NCBI GenBank assembly: GCA_964534705.1
Contig: CAZHPY010000020.1
Location: forward strand, 1 to 22,172
Direction of reading: 5' to 3'
Source of the DNA: CAZHPY01 sp964534705
GTDB taxonomy: Bacteria; Omnitrophota; Gorgyraeia; 2-01-FULL-45-10
Length of the DNA stretch: 22,172 nt
The position numbers and the translations under genes were made by a program. Shown piece after piece: positions 1-7,279 of this stretch (position 1 is its first letter; each line of letters opens with the position of its first letter). Under the pieces are notes generated by a model. That model saw only the letters and a list, made by a program, of their open reading frames with translations, searched no databases and was not told where the DNA came from.

Positions 1-2
1 CA

Positions 3-119
3 CCGGACGCGCTTCCGATCGTCAATTCGCGCTTCAGGAACGTCGAGTCGTCACCCATAGGAGTTGGCTATAACTTTATCAAATGGTACGTTCCGAAAGG
101 CGAGCAGAGATATAAGTAG
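3..119 (+). CDS. C-terminal end of family 5 peptide/dipeptide substrate-binding protein (OppA/DppA type), partial
   Basis: An open frame enters from the left edge and ends at TAG 117-119, giving 38 residues (PDALPIVNSRFRNVES...IGYNF-type end...KWYVPKGEQRYK). The pattern of an aromatic-rich 'GYNFIKWYVPK' close to the C terminus is what I know from family 5 extracellular solute-binding proteins, which bind peptides in the periplasm and deliver them to an OppBC-type permease. Permease and ATPase genes of exactly that class follow on the same strand, which supports the call. The start, signal peptide and binding domain lie outside the window, so the ligand cannot be guessed. The gene is too short here for a certain assignment. 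The reading frame is clean up to the stop, and low-complexity repeats begin a few bases after it. Confidence 0.7.
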   Translation, partial: PDALPIVNSRFRNVESSPIGVGYNFIKWYVPKGEQRYK

Positions 120-123
120 AGCA

Positions 124-165
124 TAGTTGAGAGTTGGGAGTAGGGAGTTGAGAGTAGTGAGTTGG
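124..165. repeat. Heptad microrepeat tract, six units of TAGTTGA/GAGTTGG type
   Basis: Six consecutive 7-base units can be read: tagttga, gagttgg, gagtagg, gagttga, gagtagt, gagttgg. The tract starts five bases after the TAG stop of the substrate-binding protein gene. The same unit recurs at 20967-21001, between mrdA and rodA. A reverse-strand open frame (68-259) across this tract is only a by-product of the simple sequence. Confidence 0.85.
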
Positions 166-213
166 AGACAAAGAGACAGCTGCAGTTAGTAGACAGTTGG
201 AAACAAGAGACAA
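161..213. repeat. Two copies of an 18-bp GTTGGAAACAAGAGACAA-like motif
   Basis: GTTGGAGACAAAGAGACA at 161-178 and GTTGGAAACAAGAGACAA at 196-213 are direct copies with a few differences. The same motif occurs on both sides of the rluD/aroA junction: on the + strand near 15399, and inverted at 15495-15513. It is therefore a recurring intercistronic sequence in this genome rather than random low complexity. Confidence 0.7.
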
Positions 214-258
214 TTAAAGCGTAGTTGAGAGGTGAGGTTAGGGATTTAGTTGTAAGCA

Positions 259-287
259 CAGGCGGTGAACGAAAAGTGAACCGCCTG
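259..287 (+). other. Perfect 8-bp hairpin CAGGCGGT / ACCGCCTG
   Basis: Bases 259-266 and 280-287 are exact reverse complements around a 13-base loop. No T-run follows, so it is not a standard Rho-independent terminator. It lies just before the large self-complementary element and could be an RNA processing or stability hairpin between the binding-protein cistron and the permease cistrons. Its function is unknown. Confidence 0.5.
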
Positions 288-295
288 GGCTCAAG

Positions 296-543
296 AGACT
301 GTCTATGGGAAATTTTTTGGGTGACGCTGTGAAAACCTTTTCGAAGTATGGGGCGAGCTAATGGGATGGGGGTGCCGCCGCTTAGGATTATGAGCTCATC
401 GCTTATACATTTTATCTTATAGTAGGGGATGGAGCTAATCCTGGCGGCATATAGATACCCCGCCTATAAAAACAGTCTATTGTAAACCCCATTGCGAGCC
501 CCTAGAAAGAAAAGGTTGAACAGCGGCAGGACCCGAAAAATTT
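296..543 (+). ncRNA. Candidate large structured RNA or fold-back element (unbranched rod with possible pseudoknot)
   Basis: Nested pairing by eye gives the following stems: 310-322 with 531-543 (13 bp, one G-U); 325-330 with 520-525; 334-342 with 509-517 (9 bp, perfect); 350-354 with 498-502; 360-365 with 488-493; 369-373 with 457-461; 374-379 with 443-448 (GCCGCC/GGCGGC); 384-390 with 436-442; and a weaker tip at 394-400 with 428-435. Bases 296-302 (AGACTGT), just outside the closing stem, are complementary to 472-478 in the one large internal loop, allowing a 7-bp pseudoknot. No protein-coding frame spans the segment. I do not recognise it as tmRNA, RNase P, SRP RNA or a common riboswitch. 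It resembles 6S RNA only in being a long rod. A mobile fold-back element is the main alternative. The strand is given as + because the surrounding operon reads that way. Confidence 0.45.
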
Positions 544-582
544 ATTTATACGGTATGTAGCCAAGTCAAAGGTTAAGTTATT

Positions 583-1569
583 ATGCTTAAATACGTTATT
601 AAAAGATTGCTGAGTCTGATACCAACACTGATCGGGATTACGCTCATATCATTTTTCGTTATTCATCTTGCACCGGGTAAGCCCACTGACGTTGAAACCA
701 GTATGAATCCGAAGGTGTCGTATGAGGCAAGGATGCGGCTCGAGAAGCTCTATGGGCTCGACAAGCCGTTGCATGTCCAATACTTTGAGTGGCTGAGGAG
801 ATCCGTGACGCTCGACTTCGGCCGCTCGTATCTTGATGATAGGAAAGTCTCGGCTAAGATCGCCGAGCGTATCCCCATAACGCTTCTCATAAATTTTTCA
901 GCCATTATCCTGACGCTGGCGATAGGCATTCCTTTGGGGGTGTCGTCTGCAATAAACCGCGGAAAATTCTCGGATAAATTTGCCACCGTATTTGTCTTCA
1001 TAGGATTTTCTGTGCCTGAATTCTGGCTCGCGCTCTTACTTATGAACCTATTCTGTATAACTCTCGGATGGTTGCCAGTATCGGGCATAGTATCCCTGGA
1101 TTTCGATAACTTCGGAGTATTTGCCAGGATATTCGATATAGCAAGGCACCTTATGCTGCCCGTTGCCATATCAACGTTCGGGAGCCTGGCAGTTATCTCA
1201 CGCTATATGCGTACAGAGATGATAGGCATAATGGAACAGGACTATATAAGGATGGCCAGGGCCAAAGGGTTGGATGAAAGAACTGTAATATATAAACACG
1301 CCCTGAAAAACGCTCTTTTACCCATAGTGACAATACTCGGACTTTCAGTCCCGGGCCTGATAGGAGGCAGCGTCATATTCGAATCTATATTCGCGATCCC
1401 GGGTATGGGCAGGCTTTTTTATGAATCTGTCATGGCCCGCGATTATCCGGTCATAATGGGTGTCTTGTCGATCGGCGCGCTTTTGACCTTGCTGGGAAAT
1501 TTCATGGCTGATATTGCTTATTCCTATGTTGATCCCAGGATAAGGGTAGCGAAGGAAAAATATCAATGA
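583..1569 (+). CDS. oppB: Peptide/dipeptide ABC transporter permease, OppB/DppB type
   Basis: Inner-membrane subunit that, with the next gene product, forms the translocation channel of a peptide importer. The 328-residue protein has the usual layout: an N-terminal membrane helix (about 8-30), a periplasmic segment with the family pattern 'LGLDKPLHVQYFEWL', five more hydrophobic helices, and the cytoplasmic coupling (EAA) loop around residues 220-250 containing 'MARAKGLDERTVIYKHALKNA'-like sequence and the typical 'IPGMGRLFYESVMARDYPV' end. Length is normal for DppB/OppB (about 310-340). ATG 583 is preceded by AAAGG at 568-572. The stop overlaps the oppC start by 4 bases, indicating translational coupling. 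Family is certain; peptide size preference (Opp versus Dpp) or nickel/other substrates cannot be told from sequence. Confidence 0.95.
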   Translation: MLKYVIKRLLSLIPTLIGITLISFFVIHLAPGKPTDVETSMNPKVSYEARMRLEKLYGLDKPLHVQYFEWLRRSVTLDFGRSYLDDRKVSAKIAERIPITLLINFSAIILTLAIGIPLGVSSAINRGKFSDKFATVFVFIGFSVPEFWLALLLMNLFCITLGWLPVSGIVSLDFDNFGVFARIFDIARHLMLPVAISTFGSLAVISRYMRTEMIGIMEQDYIRMARAKGLDERTVIYKHALKNALLPIVTILGLSVPGLIGGSVIFESIFAIPGMGRLFYESVMARDYPVIMGVLSIGALLTLLGNFMADIAYSYVDPRIRVAKEKYQ

Positions 1570-2384
1570 ACGAATTCATGAATAATAAGCTCGCAGTGGC
1601 CGCCGCATATTTTATCTTACTTATATTTCTGGCTGCCTTGTTTGCGCCCGCCATAGCGTCCCAGGACCCCGCTTTTACAGATTCCAAATCTGTCCTTACC
1701 CCGCCGTCAGATGAGCATATTTTCGGGACCGACAGGCTTGGCAGGGACATATTCGCCAGGATAATTTACGGGTCAAGGATATCCTTGTCAATAGGGTTTG
1801 TCGCCGTAGGCATCGCGGTCCTTATCGGGATAATCTTTGGCGCTGCCGCCGGGTATTATGGCGGAAAATTAGACGCGATCCTGATGAGATTTGTTGATCT
1901 GATGCTGTGCTTTCCCACGATATTCCTTATACTGGCGGTAATAGCGCTACTGGAGCCGTCTATATTCAATATAATGGTCATCATAGGCGCGACAAGCTGG
2001 ATGGGGGTAGCGCGCCTTGTCCGCGCGCAAGTGCTTACTCTTAAAGAGAGGGATTTTATCGCGGCCTCGAAGGTCATGGGCGCGTCAGATTCGTGGATAA
2101 TCTTTAAGCATCTCATACCAAATGCCATAGGGCCCGTTTTAGTGAGCGCTACGCTCGGCGTAGGAAATGCGATACTCACGGAATCAGCGCTGAGCTTTCT
2201 GGGCATAGGAGTTCAGCCGCCGACTCCCAGCTGGGGAAATATCCTGATGGACGGCCGCTCAACGCTGGGTGTGGCATGGTGGCTTACGATATTCCCCGGG
2301 CTGTTCATATTATTTACGGTCCTTTCTTATAATGTAGTCGGTGAAACGCTGAGAGATGTCATGGAGCCAAGGCTAAAACAATGA
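1566..2384 (+). CDS. oppC: Peptide/dipeptide ABC transporter permease, OppC/DppC type
   Basis: Second channel subunit, pairing with OppB in the inner membrane. The 272-residue protein shows the OppC_N helix (about 8-32), the diagnostic post-helix stretch 'HIFGTDRLGRDIFARIIYG' (about 52-70), then five further membrane helices and the EAA loop ('RDFIAASKVMGAS...HLIPNAIGPVLV') that contacts the ATPases. The C-terminal 'ALSFLGIGVQPPTPSWGNIL' pattern is also typical of the DppC family. The start at 1566 overlaps oppB by 4 bases (ATGA). A second in-frame ATG at 1578 is possible but would lose coupling. Length matches the short end of the family. The stop overlaps oppD by 4 bases. Confidence 0.95.
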   Translation: MNEFMNNKLAVAAAYFILLIFLAALFAPAIASQDPAFTDSKSVLTPPSDEHIFGTDRLGRDIFARIIYGSRISLSIGFVAVGIAVLIGIIFGAAAGYYGGKLDAILMRFVDLMLCFPTIFLILAVIALLEPSIFNIMVIIGATSWMGVARLVRAQVLTLKERDFIAASKVMGASDSWIIFKHLIPNAIGPVLVSATLGVGNAILTESALSFLGIGVQPPTPSWGNILMDGRSTLGVAWWLTIFPGLFILFTVLSYNVVGETLRDVMEPRLKQ

Positions 2385-3166
2385 ACATTTTGGAAGTGAA
2401 AGACCTGAGGACTTATTTTTATACCTATTACGGAGTGGTCAAGCCGGTAGACGGGGTAAGCTTCAACATACAAAAGAACAAGGTCTTCGGCATAGTCGGT
2501 GAATCCGGGTCAGGGAAGACCCTGGCAGCGCTCTCGATACTTAAGCTTGTGCCTTTCCCGGGGATGATCGAGGACGGCCAGGCAATATTTAACGGGATAA
2601 ACCTGCTGGACGCGGATGGGGAAGCCCTTAGGAGCATAAGAGGCTCAAAGATCTCGTTTGTATTCCAGGAACCGGGGAGTTGTTTTAATCCTGTTTTTAC
2701 GATGGGTGAACAGATGATCGAAGCGATCCTTGCCCACCATGACATCGATAAGAAAGAGGCTGAAAGAAGGGCGCTCCACTATCTGGAGAAGGCGCGTATA
2801 AGCGAGCCCGACAGGATATTCTATGCCTACCCTCATCAGCTGTCCGGCGGGACAAAACAGCGCACTGCCATAGCCATGGCCCTTGTTAATTCTCCGGAGC
2901 TGGTAATACTGGATGAGCCGACCACTGCGCTGGACGTCACCATACAGGCGCAGATACTGGACATGCTGGAAGAGCTGATCCGCAAAGAAGATCTTTCTGT
3001 CCTGTTCATAAGCCACGATTTCAGGGTAATAGGGAGGATGTGTGATACTGTTGCCGTAATGCACAATGGGCGTATTGTCGAAAGCGGCGACGTTAAAGAG
3101 GTTTTGACCTATCCAAAGGCGGAATATACTGCTTCGCTGCTGGATTCAGTGAAGGCGTTATCATGA
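2381..3166 (+). CDS. oppD: Peptide transporter ATP-binding protein, OppD/DppD type (short form)
   Basis: Cytoplasmic ATPase that powers uptake through OppBC. All ABC motifs are intact in the 261 residues: Walker A GESGSGKT (40-47), Q-loop Gln96, signature LSGGTKQR (154-161; family norm is LSGGMRQR), Walker B with Asp178-Glu179, D-loop, and switch His212 (FISHDF). Classical OppD proteins run to about 330 residues because of a C-terminal oligopeptide-transporter extension. This one stops right after 'YTASLLDSVKAL', where that extension normally begins, so it is a minimal form. ATG 2381 overlaps oppC by 4 bases, and its stop overlaps oppF by 4. Confidence 0.93.
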   Translation: MNILEVKDLRTYFYTYYGVVKPVDGVSFNIQKNKVFGIVGESGSGKTLAALSILKLVPFPGMIEDGQAIFNGINLLDADGEALRSIRGSKISFVFQEPGSCFNPVFTMGEQMIEAILAHHDIDKKEAERRALHYLEKARISEPDRIFYAYPHQLSGGTKQRTAIAMALVNSPELVILDEPTTALDVTIQAQILDMLEELIRKEDLSVLFISHDFRVIGRMCDTVAVMHNGRIVESGDVKEVLTYPKAEYTASLLDSVKALS

Positions 3167-3903
3167 GAATAATAAGGTGCGTGGATGTAAAAAAATATTT
3201 CAGCGGCAGGACCGGGGTGGTAAAGGCGGTAGACGGCGTATCTTTGGATATACATAAAGGGGATACTTACGGGCTTGTAGGTGAATCCGGATGCGGCAAG
3301 ACGACGCTCGGCAAGATCATCCTGGGGATATTGAAACCGGATTCAGGCAGTATCATAATCGCTACGGATAACATGCAGGCAATATTCCAGGATCCGCATA
3401 ACAGCCTTGATCCAAGGATGAGGATATTCGATATACTGGCAGAGGGCCTGGTGATCCGCGGGGCGGGCACCAGGGGCGGAGGCCAATTCTATATAAGGCG
3501 GCGCGTAGAAAACATCCTGGATCTGATAAAACTGCCCAAGGATGCCCTGAAAAAATACCCGCACCAGTTTTCCGGAGGAGAGCGGCAGAGGATAGCCATA
3601 GGCCGCGCCGTTATTACAAATCCTGAATTTATCGTATGCGACGAGCCTGTTTCCAGCCTGGATGTTACGATACAGCTGAGCATACTGAATCTTCTCAAGG
3701 ATATACAAAAAACTTTTTCTATTACCTATCTGTTCATCAGCCACGACCTGAAAGTCGTTAAATTTATGTGTAACAAGATCGCCGTAATGCATTCCGGGCA
3801 TATCATCGAATCCGGGAACGCGGCCGATATATATGAGCGCCCCTCGCAAGGCTATACTAAGACCTTGTTATCCTCAGCCTTTTATGATACTATAAAAAAA
3901 TAA
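3163..3903 (+). CDS. oppF: Peptide transporter ATP-binding protein, OppF/DppF type (compact form)
   Basis: Partner ATPase of OppD. The 246 residues include Walker A GESGCGKTT (from 40), Q-loop Gln76 in 'MQAIFQDPHNSLDPRM' (the DppF-type Q-loop block), signature FSGGERQR (136-143), Walker B Asp160-Glu161 and switch His194. Two things are short. The usual C-terminal extension is missing, as in OppD, and the segment between Walker A and the Q-loop is only 29 residues against 49 in the neighbouring OppD. All catalytic residues remain, so it is likely functional. It starts in a 4-base overlap with oppD. Its TAA stop overlaps the following ATG by one base. Confidence 0.92.
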   Translation: MRIIRCVDVKKYFSGRTGVVKAVDGVSLDIHKGDTYGLVGESGCGKTTLGKIILGILKPDSGSIIIATDNMQAIFQDPHNSLDPRMRIFDILAEGLVIRGAGTRGGGQFYIRRRVENILDLIKLPKDALKKYPHQFSGGERQRIAIGRAVITNPEFIVCDEPVSSLDVTIQLSILNLLKDIQKTFSITYLFISHDLKVVKFMCNKIAVMHSGHIIESGNAADIYERPSQGYTKTLLSSAFYDTIKK

Positions 3904-5414
3904 TGGGAAATACAGCCTCCAGAAAAAGCATAAAAGTAAAGATCTTAAGCATAGTATTCCTCTCTATTTTCGTAATAACCGCTATCCTCGGATATCTTTC
4001 GTTCACGTTCAGCAAGGAGCGCCTTATAACGATGCTTTCAGATTCCGCGTGCGGGATAGCCGCTACGACTTCCGGTTTTATCAAGCCCGAAGATATATTC
4101 CTGATCCGTCTGTATTCAGACCAGATAAAAGATCACTACATGTCATCAAGCTCCCTGACCTTTTCGCATGTCTACAAGAAGATGGTCGGGACAAACGGTA
4201 TTTCTCCCGAGAACAGGTTTAATGATGCGCTGGCCGCATATGTAGGATACAAGGACCTGCTTACCAATATAAAGAAGATGAACGAGATAGACAGTCCTAT
4301 AAACATTTATATTGCCGATAAGGAGGGGTTGCACCTCGTCCTGACAACGGAAAATATATTATTAACGAATGCGACCTATTCCATGAGGCAGGAATGCGAA
4401 AGGGCCCTGTCCGAAAAAACGGCGCAGTCCACAACGCTATACCGGGATAAAGACGGTACGTGGATATCGGCTTATGCGCCTGTTCCTTCGGTATATTCTG
4501 ACAGTGAAGGCATACTCGTTGAGATAAGTTACAAGGTAGATTCTTTTATATCAAGATTACGCAGGGAGCTTGCCATAATCCTGCTGGTATGCCTGGCAGG
4601 TTTCCTGATAACGGCGTCGATAGCCTATAACCTTGTCTCAAAACTCGTTTCAGCCATACAGAAGCTTGATAAAATGGCGAAGGAACTCGAGAATGAGAAT
4701 TATTATTTGCCTATAGACGTGAAAAGCAATGATGAGATAGGCCACCTGGCCGACACGTTTGAAAAGTTAAGGCTTTCCATGGCTGAGAAGATAGACGAGC
4801 TAAAGCTCTCGATAGTCCGTGAAAAGAGGGCGCATCTTGAGTCGGTCATTGCCCTGACGAACGCCATTGAAATGAGGGACCCCTATACCAAGGAACATCT
4901 TAGCAGGGTAATGAAGTATGCCTTGCTGATAGCCAAAGAGATGTGCCTGACCGGAGATGAAATGGTCGAATTGAAATATGCGTGTTTTTTGCATGATGTA
5001 GGGAAGATATACATAGAAACAGACATATTGAAAAAGAAAAAACTGGAACCGGGCGAAATGGAGCAGATAAAGATGCACTCGGAGAAAGGCGCCAAAATAA
5101 TAGAGGGTATAAAATTCCTGGAAGGAGTGAAGGAGGCGGTGTTCTGCCATCAGGAGCGCTATGACGGTAAAGGCTATCCTAAAGGGCTTAAAGGGGAGGA
5201 GATACCGATCCTGGCCAGGATAGTATCTGTGGCGGATGCCTTTGATGCAATGACATCCGACAGGCCATACAAGAAAAAGATGAACTTTCAGGAGGCAATG
5301 GATGAGATCGAAAATAACGCAGGGACCCAATTCGACCCTAAAGTGGCGAGCGCTTTTTTAAAATACAGGAAGAGCATAGAAACCATTGCCAAAAAACATT
5401 TCGACGGCCTTTAA
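3903..5414 (+). CDS. Membrane-bound HAMP/HD-GYP sensor, probable cyclic-di-GMP phosphodiesterase
   Basis: A 503-residue signalling protein with a short cytoplasmic start, membrane helix 1 (about 12-34), a periplasmic sensor of about 185 residues with a Cache-like ending ('DGTWISAYAPVPSVYSDSEG'), membrane helix 2 (about 222-246), HAMP (about 247-298), then HD-GYP (about 308-500). Metal and catalytic residues seen: Glu331-His332 in 'KEHLSR', His364-Asp365 in 'FLHDVGK', His392, the GYP motif HQERYDGKGYP (416-426) and Asp444 in 'SVADAFDAMTSDRPY'. The GYP motif has Gln where many members have a second His (HHE), a variant I know from other HD-GYP proteins. The likely reaction is hydrolysis of c-di-GMP. 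The start codon overlaps oppF by one base, so it is coupled to the peptide importer and may sense peptide-linked or envelope cues. Confidence 0.92.
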   Translation: MGNTASRKSIKVKILSIVFLSIFVITAILGYLSFTFSKERLITMLSDSACGIAATTSGFIKPEDIFLIRLYSDQIKDHYMSSSSLTFSHVYKKMVGTNGISPENRFNDALAAYVGYKDLLTNIKKMNEIDSPINIYIADKEGLHLVLTTENILLTNATYSMRQECERALSEKTAQSTTLYRDKDGTWISAYAPVPSVYSDSEGILVEISYKVDSFISRLRRELAIILLVCLAGFLITASIAYNLVSKLVSAIQKLDKMAKELENENYYLPIDVKSNDEIGHLADTFEKLRLSMAEKIDELKLSIVREKRAHLESVIALTNAIEMRDPYTKEHLSRVMKYALLIAKEMCLTGDEMVELKYACFLHDVGKIYIETDILKKKKLEPGEMEQIKMHSEKGAKIIEGIKFLEGVKEAVFCHQERYDGKGYPKGLKGEEIPILARIVSVADAFDAMTSDRPYKKKMNFQEAMDEIENNAGTQFDPKVASAFLKYRKSIETIAKKHFDGL

Positions 5415-5422
5415 AAATCCCC

Positions 5423-5451
5423 TTGCTAAGAACCGCATTTTAAATTATAAT
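5423..5451 (+). promoter_or_regulatory. Sigma-70-type promoter upstream of the argA-leuCD operon
   Basis: TTGCTA (5423-5428), a 17-base spacer and a perfect TATAAT (5446-5451) give a good vegetative promoter. Transcription would start near 5458, about 33 bases before the ATG at 5491. A second TTGACT/TATAAT pair at 5454-5478 has a 13-base spacer and is less likely. Confidence 0.6.
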
Positions 5452-5490
5452 AATTGACTCTATAAATATTGGTATAATAAAAGGAAAATC

Positions 5491-5940
5491 ATGATACGAA
5501 AAGCAACCGTAAATGACGTAAAGAAGATTCAAAAGCTGGTTAATTATTACGCCAAGCGCGAACGCATGCTCCCCAGGTCATTGAACGAGCTTTATGAGAA
5601 TATAAGGGATTTCTTTATTTATACCGAAGGCGGCAAGGTGCTGGGGTGCTGCGCGCTGCACATAGACTGGGAAGACCTGGCTGAGATAAAAAGCCTGGCA
5701 GTTTTAAGTTCAAAAGGCGGTAAGGGTATAGGTACAAAGCTGCTTGACCAGTGCATGAAGGATGCGAAGGTGCTGAAAGTGCGCAAAGTATTCGCCCTTA
5801 CCTATGTGCCGGAATTTTTTGAGAAGTTCGGGTTTAAAATAGTGGATAAAAAGGAGTTGCCCCATAAGATATGGAGCGAATGCATACGGTGCATGTATTT
5901 CCCGGGATGCAAAGAGATAGCAATGGTAAAGGAACTTTAA
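5491..5940 (+). CDS. argA: Stand-alone GNAT N-acetyltransferase, short ArgA-type N-acetylglutamate synthase
   Basis: A 149-residue single-domain GNAT enzyme predicted to acetylate glutamate with acetyl-CoA, the first step of arginine synthesis. The acetyl-CoA loop is 'KGGKGIGTKLL' (about 75-85). The sequence has the signature blocks I associate with the short ArgA family: 'MLPRSLNELYENIRDFF' (26-42), 'LGCCALHIDWEDLAEIKSLA' (51-70), 'ALTYVPEFFEKFGF' (102-115) and 'LPHKIWSECIRC' (123-134). It lacks the amino-acid-kinase domain of E. coli ArgA, as this family does. ATG 5491 has AAGG at 5481-5484. It leads the operon, 18 bases before leuC. Activity on another amine cannot be excluded. Confidence 0.82.
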   Translation: MIRKATVNDVKKIQKLVNYYAKRERMLPRSLNELYENIRDFFIYTEGGKVLGCCALHIDWEDLAEIKSLAVLSSKGGKGIGTKLLDQCMKDAKVLKVRKVFALTYVPEFFEKFGFKIVDKKELPHKIWSECIRCMYFPGCKEIAMVKEL

Positions 5941-5958
5941 TACAGAAGGATTGCCGAC

Positions 5959-7251
5959 GTGCCATATACAATTAGCGAAAAGATCCTATTGAAGCATACG
6001 AAGACGAAAGAGACACATCCCGGTGAGTTCATAAGCGCCAAAGTTGATATATGCCTTGGCAATGACATTACTGCGCCGTTCGCCATAGAGGAATTTGAGC
6101 GCCTTGGCTATAAAGATGTATTCGACAGGAAAAAAATAGTTCTTGTCCCTGACCATTTTGCTCCGGCCAAGGATATGAAGAGCGCAAACCAATGCAAAGT
6201 ATTGTCGAATTTTGCTAAAAAATACGGCATAACAAATTATTTTGAAGTAGGCAGGATGGGCATAGAGCACGTGCTCCTTCCTGAAATGGGCCTTGTTGTC
6301 CCGGGCGACCTTGTTATAGGCGCGGATTCCCATACCTGTACGTACGGCGCGTTGGGCGCGTTCTCGACAGGCATAGGGTCTACGGACCTGGCCGCGGCAT
6401 TTGCTACCGGCGAATGCTGGTTCAAGGTTCCGGAATCGATAAAATTCGTTTTTTCAGGAAAGCTGAACAAATGGGTAGGGGGCAAAGACCTCATTCTTTA
6501 CATAATAGGCAGGATAGGTGTGGATGGGGCCAGATATAGATCGATGGAGTTCTGCGGCCCTGCTATTGAGTCGCTGCCGATGGATGACAGGCTGACAATG
6601 TGCAACATGGCTATAGAGGCGGGAGGTAAGAACGGGATAATAGCGCCGGATAAAATTACGAAAAAATTCGTTAAAGGAGCGCTTAGTTTTGGCAGATCCC
6701 ACGGGATATCCAAAAAGAGCTCGCCCAAATTTTACTTTAGCGACCCGGATGCCATTTATGCCGCAGTTTATGAATATGATGCGCGCAAGATAGAGCCGTT
6801 GGTGGCCTGTCCGCATTTGCCGAGCAATGTTAAACCGGTAAGCGAATTAGGCGGCGTGAACGTAGACCAGGTGGTGATAGGATCGTGCACTAACGGCAGG
6901 ATGTCGGACCTGAGGCTTGCAGCAAAGATATTGCGCGGTAAAAAGGTCAGATCAAACGTAAGGCTTATAGTCATACCCGGGACCCAGCATGTGTATCTGG
7001 AAGCGGTCCAGGAAGGGCTGGCAAAGATCTTTATCGAGGCGGGCGGTGTATTCTCAACGCCTACATGCGGCCCATGCCTGGGAGGGCACGTAGGGATACT
7101 GGCTGCCGGAGAGAAAGCCATTTCGACAACGAACAGGAATTTTATAGGCAGGATGGGGGATCCCACCAGCGAGGTGTATCTTTCCAATCCGGCTGTAGCG
7201 GCCGCCAGCGCTATCAAGGGCTCGATCGCTCATCCGGAAGAGGTTTTGTAA
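5959..7251 (+). CDS. leuC: 3-isopropylmalate dehydratase large subunit (LeuC, homoaconitase-like type)
   Basis: Catalytic large subunit of the aconitase-family enzyme that isomerises 2-isopropylmalate to 3-isopropylmalate in leucine synthesis, working with LeuD. The 430-residue protein carries the three [4Fe-4S] ligands Cys310 (GSCTNGR), Cys370 and Cys373 (TPTCGPCLGG), plus the substrate-side blocks 'GADSHTCTYGALGAFSTGIG' (121-140) and 'GRMGDPTSEVYLSNPAVAAA' (397-416). Length and pattern fit the shorter LeuC type shared by archaea and many uncultured bacteria; related enzymes act as homoaconitase or methylthio-analogues, so specificity rests on context (leuD and a leuB homologue follow). The start is GTG 5959 with a strong AGAAGGA at 5944-5950. 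No leuA is present in the window. Confidence 0.9.
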   Translation: MPYTISEKILLKHTKTKETHPGEFISAKVDICLGNDITAPFAIEEFERLGYKDVFDRKKIVLVPDHFAPAKDMKSANQCKVLSNFAKKYGITNYFEVGRMGIEHVLLPEMGLVVPGDLVIGADSHTCTYGALGAFSTGIGSTDLAAAFATGECWFKVPESIKFVFSGKLNKWVGGKDLILYIIGRIGVDGARYRSMEFCGPAIESLPMDDRLTMCNMAIEAGGKNGIIAPDKITKKFVKGALSFGRSHGISKKSSPKFYFSDPDAIYAAVYEYDARKIEPLVACPHLPSNVKPVSELGGVNVDQVVIGSCTNGRMSDLRLAAKILRGKKVRSNVRLIVIPGTQHVYLEAVQEGLAKIFIEAGGVFSTPTCGPCLGGHVGILAAGEKAISTTNRNFIGRMGDPTSEVYLSNPAVAAASAIKGSIAHPEEVL

Positions 7252-7279
7252 ACCGTAGGTTATTAAGAGGGTATTTATC

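Noticed and set aside
68..259. Reverse-strand open frame of 63 codons
   Set aside because: It is generated by the simple heptad repeats and has low-complexity Ser/Leu/Thr content with no recognisable domain or ribosome-binding site.
449..461. 16S rRNA-like 'TAGATACCC' string
   Set aside because: No flanking rRNA sequence; the bases are part of the bulge and stem of the folded element.
310..543. 6S RNA, RNase P RNA, tmRNA or a known riboswitch
   Set aside because: None of the conserved sequence blocks of these RNAs can be found; only the rod shape recalls 6S RNA, and the bubble is placed differently.
5454..5478. TTGACT...TATAAT as promoter of the argA operon
   Set aside because: The spacer is only 13 bases and the TATAAT is 12 bases from the ATG; the pair at 5423-5451 has a 17-base spacer.
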